From contig JASANG010003145.1 of the NCBI GenBank assembly GCA_030248215.1, positions 1 through 64,000 on the forward strand: DNA of 64,000 bases, written 5' to 3'. This stretch comes from Enoplolaimus lenunculus (Eukaryota > Nematoda > Enoplea > Enoplida > Thoracostomopsidae). Of the stretch, positions 50,001-62,000 are shown piece by piece. Each line of letters begins with the position of its first letter. Position 1 is the first letter of the stretch. The translations under genes and the position numbers were made by a program. Under the pieces are notes generated by a model that worked only from the letters and a program-made list of their open reading frames with translations, was not told the origin of the DNA and made no database searches.

Positions 50001-53000
50001 CGAGTCGATCTAGAAATAGGATTTGTATTAGTTTTATACAAAATTGGAATTTAAAATTTTGAAAAATTAGCCTGGCGCTATACTTTTTGGCTACTTGAAT
50101 ACTTTATGACGTCGTCCGGTACCGTGCGATGCATGTGGATTGCCGTGCGACGCCGGAAGTAAAGACTTCAACCATTTTATACAGGAAAAATGCCTTTGAG
50201 ATAGGACTTTGTATAACCATTTTGTGTATCGCTCTTTATAAAAATTTAAATTCATGTTAAGTTAGGATTTCCTCATGCATTATTAGTTGAAGATAACAAA
50301 GAATTATTTTATAAATTGGCTTGGCAAACAAATAATGAAGTGTTCAACTTTACATACATTTTAATTCATGCAGTTTTTGGCTGATTATTTTATTTCTCTT
50401 ACCCAAAATTCCATTCCCCCATACATAAAACATGGAAAAATAAAATAGGCTTGAGCTTAAGGCTTTGGTGTTGATCTGTTCTGGTTTGGTGTATTTAATC
50501 TCGAACGTAAAACATTTACCTGAATCGGGCAAAAACTGAGTCATGTTGAGTTAAAATAAAAGTTGAAATTTTGAAATTAAAGTTGCTTTGTATTTTCAAC
50601 TGCTCCACGGCAGACAATTTCAGTAAACTCACTGAAGCCAATATTAAAAGCTAAACACGATAGCTATATGTAAATATATATACTATTCGTGCTGAAATTC
50701 AAAGAATAATGGTATTTTGGTAGGATTACATTTGCGCAAGAGCATATATAAAACTGTGCCAGTATACATAACAGATATGATTTCAATTTAAATGACGCCT
50801 AGAATTTGCTATAAAATAATAACACAGATACTAGTATCAGCATAACGTTAAAATCACTATGCGTCCACTGACAATTTCAAACGGGTAACTCAAGTCACAG
50901 CCACCCAATATGAGGTCAAAAGTATTAGACTTTGCGCTAAGAATTTGTACTTGAATTGTGTTCGGGTTCTTGCTCTGCTTTGCTCTCATGAGCTTTTATT
51001 GCTATTATATATCGCGCAGCTTTCTCCCATTAGAAATTTTCGAACACGACATGGTACGGCTTCACTGTTGAGCTGAAACTATGGAATTTAACGTTTTCAA
51101 AACGCTCTGAAATTATAAAACTCCTGTTTTTACAGTTACAGTTTCGTTTCTTTTGTGCGAAAATAACACTGCTTTTAGGCAATATTAATGTTACGATGAA
51201 TACTGCTCTCTGAATTCTATTTTGTGAGATTGAAAACAAGCTTACATATCAGTTGGGGCAACCATGATTTGAATAGGAAATTTTTTTATGTAAAATATTT
51301 TATTATTTTTGTTTTTGCGTGACGTAATTAGGATCCCGTTTGAATTCTTGCAACAAAGGCACTTTTGTTATTTTAGAAATGAATTTATTTTCAAATGTTT
51401 CAAGCTAAATTTAGCACTAAGCAATGCCGGTAAGCAGTTTTGATTTTGCAGTAGTCAAAAAGGTCAGCTAATGAGATATTTGTCATCTGTGAGATTTTTT
51501 GAAACTTTGTACACGACTGTCACCACAACATTAAACCATAATCTTTAACCCAAGGTATAATTTTGCCGAAATAGGAAAATTTTGAAAACGGTATATTGCG
51601 ACAGTGTACGGAAATAGAAGTTTTTATGTCCGTAGCTGCAACAATTATACGAACGAAAGTCAAGCTCAAGGAATAATAACGGTTAGCTTAATAACTTCGA
51701 CACACCCCCTCCCGCTCGGCATGGGTATTTAATAACTTCAACACCCCGCTGGAACAGTGTTGATCTTTTATCCCACAACAAAAAAGTTTGAGGAACGAGA
51801 TAATGAAAAATATGAGGTTTTTAATACAACTGTTTAGCTAAATATACACTTTGAAATCTATTCATGCTTACTATTAATGCTTTAAGGGATTCGTTGAACG
51901 CTGTTTCTCCGTTCTGTGCGCCCTGCGCAAAACAATCGCCAGTGTACAAGACTGAAAGGCTTTTGAGTGGGGCCTATAGCATCGATTTGGCTCGCTTTTA
52001 GCTTTTCCATTACCACCGCCCCTACCGATAACTGTCTTGAAGTTTTATATACATAAACAGCAAAAATTTAAGCGAAACACAGTAATGAAAATATTTAACT
52101 TCTTTTACTAGTATTTCGCTTATAAGCACTTAATAATTTATAATTAGTTTTTAAATTTAAATTAAGGGTTTTAGTAAATGCCGTTTCATCGTTCTATATC
52201 TCCTGAGTATCATTCATCAACGTACTATTACGAAAAGCGTTCGCCAATTTACTGTAGCAGATCTATTAGCCCTTATACCGGGTCGTATAGTGCCGGATGT
52301 CTTTATGGAGCCGATCCTGGTTTGGCGTCAATGAGACGCCGCATTGGCGCATGCGATTGTGTTTCTTGTAACCGGTTGCGTGAGAACCCGGAAGTAGAAA
52401 TTCGGTCGTCTGTAAATTACTACAAACCCCGCTCAGTACATGATAGGTCGTATTCATCGGATAGATCAGGAATGCGCCGCTCAAGGGTGAAACAGGTGCG
52501 AGATTTAATACGGCATTGTCGAACTGTTGTAAATGTTATTAACCTCCATCAACCAGGGCCGGTGCAGAAACCCCCCATACCCCCATTTGGGGGGAACCCT
52601 AATCGATTGAAACAAAAACCGCCGAAATTTTAAAATGCCTCTGGCTTCTCGCTCCCTTCGCTCGCGAGCTTGGGGCCCCCTTGCCCTGTAGTTCGGGAGG
52701 AGCCTCCACCCCTGTCAGCTCTGGCACTGCCGTCTACAATATAATCAGGTGCACAAATAAATATAGTTTTATTACCGAGTAACTGCTACGTTTAAGATAA
52801 CTGAAAACTTACAGCGTTGAGAAATTTTGCATAAGTTATAAAGGTTTCAAAACCAAAAAAATAAATTTAACTCAGATTTTTTACTTAATTCTATTATTTA
52901 ATTTTTAGTCAAACTACATGTACGGCAAACCGTACACAACAATATCGGCATCGGAAGTTGGAACGCAACGCGGCGCTCAACAAGCCAGCTCAGTGTCACC

Positions 53001-56000
53001 AGTTTATGGGCCAGGCGGTGTGCAGTACACGCGAAAACATTCAAGTCATTACCGCGGAGGCACAAAATATGGCGCTGGGCATCTAAGTGGCGAAAGTATG
53101 GAAGATAGTGGACATTATGGATCGGATGAAATCGATGGGCATAGCTCAAGGGTAAGATTATATATTCCAAATTTTTTTCACATTTTAAGAGTAAAAAGTT
53201 ATTTTCAAAACGGTTGACTATGATTGGCTTTACAGGTTTTCTGTGAATTCGAGTAGTCAGTTTAATTTGATTAAACCACGTTACAAAATCGTGTTCAGAA
53301 TTTTGTAGAGTTTCAACAGAAATTTGTTACTTCGGCAACGAGCGTCTATGCTGTGGTGGCCAGAGAGGGTCGACCAGAGGACTCAGTTCTCGCCCGTTTA
53401 CTTCTAAATTGATTTTGCCTCAATTCTAGAATGTTTAGTTGACCACAGGCCTGTTCCGCAGGAAGGCAGAATGGTAAATATAGTCTTTTAATAATATGAC
53501 CGCTTTCGAACACTGTATACTTGGTTGTACTGTTCGAGTTTTAAGTTTACAAGACGTAAAAAACTGAACTATTCGATGAATACATTTTAAGTAAACTGAA
53601 AACAGAGCATGATTTCATTTTTGGGACGAACGTTCATTTGCGGATTCAAGCGATCCATTTATGCTATGGCTCCACCAGGGATCACACTCAAAATTTTACT
53701 TTAAGATATACTTAGTTCTAAAAGGAGTTTGGCTTTTCGTTAGTTTTGCATTTTTCACTATATATCATATTTTGCGTGTCCTCAATTCGTCACAAATTGG
53801 TAGGAGCTGTTTCTGCGAACGTTTACGTCTTCGCTATTTGAAAAGAATTTAAACCGGCTGTGCATGTAGCCAGTTCATCGTGCCAGGAAGGCTAACATTT
53901 TTTAGAAGGGGCAATCAACGGCTTCCGATCATTTTCAAACGAGATTAAAATTAATTTAGGGGGCCAAAACCTTTTCAAAGGTTGCTAACGCTAAGCTTCC
54001 CCTCTGGCCCTCCCTCCTGGCTACGGGCCTGGGGGCGTCCAGTAAACGTTTGAGCCAACTATCCTTAGAAACTGTTTTCGTCAACTGCCGTCTATACATA
54101 GTCAATTTTTTTACAGAGCTCAAGCGTGTCAAGCCTGGACCGACTCAAATTTAAGACAACTATGTACAGGTAGAGTGTATTTTTGAAGTTACTCTACAAT
54201 ATTGGAATTGATATAAAGATGATATATTCGTCCTGAAATTTCTGAAGAAATAAGAATAATTTTAGCAGCGTTTAAAATTTTTGTATACGCCAAACAATAC
54301 CCTTCCGAACTGAAATGCCTGGCTACGCCCTTAGGAGCCGATGTACTACAAGGAAAGACACAAATTAGGCTATTTTCTGTATTCATTCGCCAAAATCTTC
54401 ATCTATAAGTTGTACATTACAAATCTAATGGTGGTTGGCTGCGTGGGCGTAGCATAAATATTAGAATAAGGAATATGTTCAGTAAAAATAACGAAGGAAC
54501 GTTTTTGTGTTATTAACTGAGCAAGTACCTGAAAACGTCTTTTAGAAAAGTTACAAACGGAAATTTGACCTCAACTCCACATGGCTACAACGTTGGCTGG
54601 CTGCGCTCCTGCGCACAAATTCTTGTCTTGAAATTTCAACGCTCTTAAATTCTCAAGATTAAACGTCTGATATTCAAGACATTAATAGTATTTATTAAGA
54701 AGTGTAGAAATTCATGTCTCAAATGATTACAAAATCAGTCGCGTATTTATAGACTATGTAAAACGAGTGGCTCCGTTTAAATTCTTATGAGTGTATATAA
54801 AAATAGACTGTGAAAGCAATTCGGTTTGCGCTCTCAGGCTCGTACCACTTAGTTTTACATCTTGGACGTATCTTAGACTATAACACTGGGGGATTTGGTT
54901 GAGGTTATTCAGCACCCTGATTTGGAGTCAGCGTTCCGGTTGAATCTTTTTTGTAAAACTTGTATCTTGCAAATCAGCAAAACTAATTTTATATTTCAGA
55001 AATATTTGTCTTATATTTCACAAACATTATTCTTTATCGTTTACAAAATGAAGTCTTAAATTTTAAGTTGACTTAGAACGTTGGAGGCTTATGCTTAGGA
55101 ATAGAATTAGGCTTATACTTAGGTTTATGCTCAATTTTATACTTGGTTTTATGCTTAGGCTAGGGATCTTATTTAGAGGGTAGACCCCTATAATTAACAT
55201 AGGCCGACATTTAAACCAGGGCCATTTAATACGGTTTCTGTTATAGAGATGCAACTGGCGACCGAGTTGAACGAGAATTTGACGCCTACGTATCGTCAAG
55301 TTACAAGACTTCAACACTGCCAGCGCATATTTCGTCATCGCTGTCTTCACGATCACAGTCAGTACCAGCAGCTCAGTCAAATGCAACCGGTGTAACGTTT
55401 CCGCCGAAACAAAATTGGAAATATAAACAAAAAATGATTGAAGTAAAACAACAAATATTGGCTTTAGTTTGGCTTAAATAATTTGTAATTAAACTAATTG
55501 AGTTGCTACAATTATTTTAGTAATTTTTCTCAACATAACTTTACCGAACTAAATTAATATCAAAATCACGCGTTCTTGACATAGTTTTTGGCCCATGTAC
55601 AGAACAGGGCCGGAACAGTAGTATAAGCATATTCCTAAGCCTAAGCCTAAGCCTAAGCCTAAGCGTATGGATGAGCCTATTTCTAAGCCTAAGCCTAAGC
55701 AAAAAATTAGTCCAAAGCTTAAACTGATTCTATTGTAGCCCCTCCGGAAAACGATCCGGCCCTGTTCTATACATGGGCTGTTTTTTAACGATGTATCTTA
55801 GAATTGGAGAACCATATTTACCGTCAACAGATTTGTTTTCTGAAATATAAACACAACTGAAATATATTTAATATTTTCAGAAAAAATGCGATATACTGCC
55901 AATAACTATTCACACACGACCTCGTCCCGATCAAAATATTGGCTTTACGTTGAAAGGAGACATCATTGAGCCAGGCGATCGTGATGGATATGGTCAAAAA

Positions 56001-59000
56001 GAACGATTTCTTATCGGATCCGTGATTGCAAGTATGACAACATTTAGATGTACTGTATTAGCTCCAAGATATAAGTTGTCTGTTGTCGACAATTTAGGTG
56101 CTCAAAGGTTTTGTAGCAATTACTTCCTTTCTGTAGTGACCCGAATACGAGGGGGAGCTGATATTTTTTTGGCCTCTCCAGAGAGTACCCCCTGTTTATT
56201 ATTCGGTTACGGACTGTTATTTATTTTCAATCCGCCCTCCGCCGCCTTTTCTTATTTGGACGTAACACCCATCTCTATGTCATTCTCTCTTTTGGGCTGG
56301 ATTGACATTCCGCAGCATCTTTGCTGATTTATGCGCTACATTTGGGGCTAATTGACATTTATGGACTCTTATTAGGGTTTAGGGACTTTCTTAGAGATAC
56401 GGACTACCATTGATTGGGACTCAAAATGGGGACCATCCTCTTATTACCTCCTCTTATTCGGGTCAGTACAGTATGCGGGAAAACGCTAAACGACGCTATT
56501 GATTCATATAATTGAACGTTAAATTAGCTGCCCAACAATTCAATGGCGATCGAAACATCTTAATAGAAGCATGGGGGAAAATCAACATACTTTACTCTGC
56601 GGGGTTAACTTTGCAAAATTTCGTTAAATTTTTTCGTTGAATTGTTGATAATTCAAACAATTCATATTTCAGAAAGCAAAGCAGATCAGGCTGGTTTGGA
56701 AGTTGGCGACGAAATTGTATCGATCAATAATTATCATTTGAACACTGCTGGGACGTATCATAACTTGCTGACGATTAATCAACTGATCAAAGACGCCGCT
56801 ATGCAATCTGGTCGCTTGGACCTGGTTATCAAACGTTATCGTGTGGTTCCACCGCCTGCACCGAGTTATATGAGACGTAAGTATTATAATTTTAATCAAT
56901 TCAAATTTATAATATAACAAAATGTTTTAAGGTCGGAAATTTTAAGCGTAAAACTATTTCCTACTTTGCATATTTTGAGAAAGCACTTCCGTTACCGTCA
57001 CAGTAACGTTTGTCTTGCAACAAGCACAGCTTGTGGAGGCAAAAAACATAGCAAAGTGCGTGCTGGAGTTTCAAATGAGTTACAAGTTTAATTGGTACTT
57101 TGTAGGTCGTTAACATTTTTTTTGGTCAAAAATTTGTGCAGTGGACTGATAAGTGGTGAAGTTGTTCATACACGTAAAAATTTCATCGATTGTCATTTGT
57201 TCTGAAACATGAAGTTTATTTTAGAAGGTGGTCAAGGACGACGTCCGCCACCGTCTACGACAGCGTCATTTCCAAGACGTACCAGTCCAAGTCCAGCCGG
57301 CGGGGAATACAGAGGAAGTCGAAGTCCAGGCGGGCGCGACGGTTGGCGGTCCGGAAGTCGCTCAGGCTCACCGATCCTTTATCGACCGTCACAAAGTCCG
57401 ACACGCGCTGCAATCGCCAACTTGCCTGCCGATGATCCATCAGCGTCGATCACTGCAAGCAAGCTGTACGATCCCAAACGGCCGTCGCCAGCGACTATCC
57501 CAGATATGCGATCACATCGCCGCGGTGGCCGTCCAGGACGAATTTCGGAATTCCTCCCAGATGCCGAGCGACGCTTGTCACATCATGCGCCGTTCGAGAA
57601 ACCAAAGTTACTTTCGGTAGCGCCTCAAACCGCTGATGTTGACGTTAATCCAACGGGAAGATCTTTGTCGCCAGGGCGTATTAGTCAATTTGTGCCCGAA
57701 GCTGATCGAAAAGCGGCTATGGCTGCAACAAGATTGTCACCAATTGGTGTTCCGAAAGGTTTCGGTGAGTGAAATGTAGACAAGACGGTATAGCAGGCGA
57801 TATTTACATTAAATTTTTTTTTGGGAATATTACAAAAGTAGGTGTATGCTTTGCTCATTTAGAACTAAACCAGCGTCCAGTAGGCGATAAATATTGGTTG
57901 TTTTCTCGCAAGTTTGCTTGCTTTAATCTTAGCCAATCACGTAGAATTTGGACTACGTCACTGTCAGTGAAGTTGAACGTATTGGATTGTATTTAAATTT
58001 ATGCAAACCTCAAATAATATTGCAAGTCAGATGAATGCTTTAAGCGATAATATGCAGCTACAAATTTGATATTGTGCGCATTTATTTACGAGTACCAGTA
58101 AAGTTAGACTGCTTTGAAGGCTATCGAAAACGTTTTTTTTTCTGAGAGATTATTAAGACATATGTATTCAAAAATTTTTTGGAGAACCATGTATAGGTCA
58201 TTTCCGAGCGACCGTAGCGAGCGAGAAATTTTTTTACTACTGTTGGTCGTTCTGCAGCCTGCAAAGGTTCCATTTCTGATTTTTCACCAATTTTAGGGAT
58301 TTTTTCTCTTTTCCTCCTTGTATATGTCCCTGTATATTTTTGTAGAACACTTAGGCAACCTTGAACTCCTATCGACGGTCGATCCACAATGAAAACGATG
58401 CATATCCACTGTACGATTAAAGGTGTGAGCCAGCCGGCCTAGGCCTTAGGGATCCAGACCAAAACCAACATTTTGTATTCTCGTTTAGCGCTATGGCACT
58501 CGGCTTCTGTATCGCTTTTGTTATTATATCTCGTGCGACCCCCGGTTTAGAAATTTGTAGATCTGCGATCCGCCACTATTCATATAACATTTTTCACTGA
58601 TGTTGCTTATAAACCTTTGATTTTATCCGACGGTATAAATTAATTAAAAACCGTTCCTACCGCTACCAGGCCCATTTCAATTCAATTCTGCCAGATAAAG
58701 ACATGGTTCCACCGAACTATCGTTAATGATTTACCAATTTTGCCTTATGATCAGCGTCGGATTAAAGGGGGCCCGGTCCAATGGGCCTCCCACCAAAAGG
58801 GGCCTCCCACCAACCGAAAACCACGATGTGATTCAATTGATAACAAGCCAACAAAAATTTTTCGCGGACCACGAAATTATACAAGCTGTGAAACATTCCA
58901 TTGCAGAGCCCTCTCGGACCTGTTTGGGGGCGGCCGACTATTCTTACTCTAACGCTAGTTGTACCGCTACGCGATTTTTGGGAAGTACTGATTGCGTTGT

Positions 59001-62000
59001 TCGGCAGTGTTATATAAAAGGATGTACAAAATTATTTTCCAAATGTTGAGAAGGTTCTTCAGCTTTATCTAATTTTCTGGTTTCTACAAGGTTGGGTCTG
59101 GGCAGCTAAGCCTATAACATCTATCATTTGTGATTCCAAACTTATGGTATTACGATGAAAAGTTGTGTAGTCAGATTAGCTATATTTAGGACCGGAATTT
59201 CGCTTTTCGACCAAGTGTGCCCTTGCATTGGCAAGCCTTATTCGTCATCACTGCACTATTTTAAGATTGCTTTTTGTTAAGCAGACAGGCAACATCTATC
59301 CGGCTGCAATCTGACCTACTGTATCACGGCTGGACTACATTGCCACAAGTTACGGTACTCAGAGTAGTGTTGTGCAATTACCACTTTTTCTATTGGCCGG
59401 CCGGTGAAAAAAATTATCAAGCATTTGTATAATGACTCGGAGAGCAACAGTAAAAATATAAACATATGTTCCTACTAATATTTTGCACCTTCGAAGCGTA
59501 TATTTTTACAAAAACATAAAGTGCTATAAAGCCCATGTAAAGGAACATGCGGAAAAGCAGTACGTTTAAATCGCATTGGCATTAAGATATACTACTACGC
59601 GTAGTTGCACACATGTGCAATTGGACTAAGGCTTCATCGGCCCTTACAGTGCTTTTTGCAACCAACTACACTGAACATAGAAATTTATTTCACCTCGTTT
59701 CTGCACATTACAAATTTCTTCCTGATGCAGTTTGGAAACCTATTTCTTCAATGCTCCTTTCTGAGCATTTTAACTCCTAGTTCCCATTATTATTGTCAAA
59801 AAATATTTATACATATGTACTCCAGTGAAAGATTTCACTATATTTTTAAAAAGCAATGGAACCCGATCATATCAAGCGCTTTTCCTCACCACAAAAGCTG
59901 AGTAGAATACAACTGTAACCAAAGTAGTTTCAACTAGTGATTCAATCTTAACATTGACCACAATGATAACAGCAGACAACATTTTCAGCTAAAAGTTTTA
60001 GAATCGAAATCTAAATAAGATTTAAAATATTAAATTGATGATGTCAAATTTTTTTAGCTTTTTCTGTTATAGTCAGTGGCTGGCCGGTTGGTTATGATGC
60101 AATATTTTACCAACCGTCTTTCGCTGGCGTTTCGTTACAATCGAAATTCATCGGTACTCGATTGACTTCCAGTTTTAAATTTCAGAAACGACAGATGATC
60201 ATCGATATTGGCAGAGTGAAAATAGAGTTATCGCTGAAAAATTTGGCCGTTCCCAGGACGACGAACGCCGAACTGACGGATCGCCAACTATGTTACGGAA
60301 CTACAACCTGTCCGACCAGCAACAGCGTCAATGTCAACAGCCGCTATCGGTCACAACATCAGGACAAACCAAGGTGATGAAACTTGGCATCAAATCTGGT
60401 ATAGGTTCAGCTCATCAGTTCAGCTATTCTGATTCCAAATTGGCAAGTGTCGAAGCACCATATTTACGCTTAGAGTTGGGCTTTGATTTAGCTTACGACA
60501 AGGCGTATTTATTCTACGAATAAGCCAAAGCCTTTGCCTAAGCCTATCATGGAAAACACAAACGTTCGGTCTAAACCTTAACCTAAATGTTGGGATAAAC
60601 TACAAGAGCCGTCGAATACTTGAAAGACTCTAACGGTGGCGCTATACGTTTTAACCAGTCAGTTTAAAACCTCTATACTTCTTAATTTGCCATTTGATGA
60701 TGTATTTCTGTTCAATGGGAACCTTATAAACCCATATAGGTTTTTATACTATCATTTTGCAGCAAATTCAATGCACTTTCGTTTAAGCTTGAAAACAAAA
60801 CGTCAGCAAAGGTGGAGCTCAGACAATGGTCGTGTGAAATTACCAAAACTGTTTACAGGGGGGGGGGGTGCTAACATTTGAGAGGCAACTCGCTCTGCTT
60901 ATGACCGCCGGATAACAGGCCAAATTCAACGCCAATACTGTTTTCCAACATTTTACCGACCCAAGGGTAAACACCGTTTTAGATGGTTTCGTCCACCAGC
61001 GCTTCCGCCCGCTTCCGGCCACTGTCTTAAATTCTAAGCAAATACTATTTCATTTCAGCATCATTCTACTAATCGACCGGTGAAAACCGCACAAACCGGT
61101 CATTCGACAAAAACAATCGGCAGTAGCATCAGTCCATCACCACCTCATTCATCGCCAGAACAAATTACATCCGATATATCAATTGCTTCAATGTCTCCGT
61201 ATCAACAACAACAACTGCAACTAAAACAATCACAACAACTTCAGCCAATGAGTAAAAGTGGTGAGAGCGATCCTAACAACAGGGTGCGAACTGATTGCAT
61301 AATATGTAATTGCTCGTCTCTTTCTGTGTATAATTCCTTCTACGGCCGAAACATATTTTAGTCAAATTACCTGTTATTGGCTGAGGTTTTTTTTGTTTTA
61401 TATGGGATATTCCTAATTCTTTGGACAGTATAGTGGAATTACGCAGGGCATTTTGGCTGACGTTTTTTGTTTTATATGCGATATTCCTAATTCTATGGAC
61501 AGTATAGCGGAATTACACAGGGCATTTAGTTTTGTAATACTATTTTGCAGTGTGCCCGTACCAAAACTGTATAATAAAATAACGCCAGGCAGAAAATAGG
61601 GGTTTTGTGGTTACCTGAAAACTGTGCACTATATCGAGTTACAGAGTTTCTGAAATTTTGCCGGTGTTTGTTGCGAAAACTCGAATATTTGTGATCGGAT
61701 CAATTGCTTTGCGGCTATTGTTAAGATTAGTTGACAATCAACTGTGTTCATTGCGTTTACACATTGTTCTTTGTATACAGTTGTCAAATAGTTTTTAATC
61801 ACGATGCATCATGATGCACGATCGACTTTCCGGCCCCTAGCGGGGCATGCCAGAGCCAGATAGTTAACAATTGTGCTAAGTTTTTTCTGTTTCATCGTCG
61901 TCAATGTTAGATTCGGTATGAACGTTAACCTGCAACTTTTCTGATAAACGTATATCAAAATTTTGGCCACTGTAAAGAACAGGGGCGGAACAGTATTATA

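Larger units (their letters stand above)
46898..52908 (+). other. Intron 9, about 6 kb, holding an alternative first exon
   Basis: Contains GC-rich repeats (48432-48640, 52557-52737), a TIR element (49409-49684), a short TTAGGC-like patch (48155-48300) and, near its 3' end, the exon at 52178-52495. Exons 9 and 10 are both phase 0, so they can join directly. Confidence 0.6.
57765..60185 (+). other. Intron 15, about 2.4 kb
   Basis: Contains repeats at 58748-58965 (relative at 14526) and 59135-59345 (relative at 41790). The short open frames (59605-59901 and others) have no motif. Confidence 0.55.

Noticed and set aside
55063-55386. 107-codon minus-strand open frame
   Set aside because: Antisense of exon 12 joined to a TTAGGC-like repeat that encodes a repetitive Ser/Leu/Ile pattern.
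55950-56327. 125-codon open frame overlapping exon 13
   Set aside because: It is exon 13 read on past its donor into a MITE; the PDZ domain continues in exon 14 instead.
61080-61361. Exon 17 extended to a stop in its own frame as the end of the gene
   Set aside because: The GTGAGA donor at 61261 joins in phase to exon 18, which carries the LIM CxxC. A short isoform ending here cannot be excluded.
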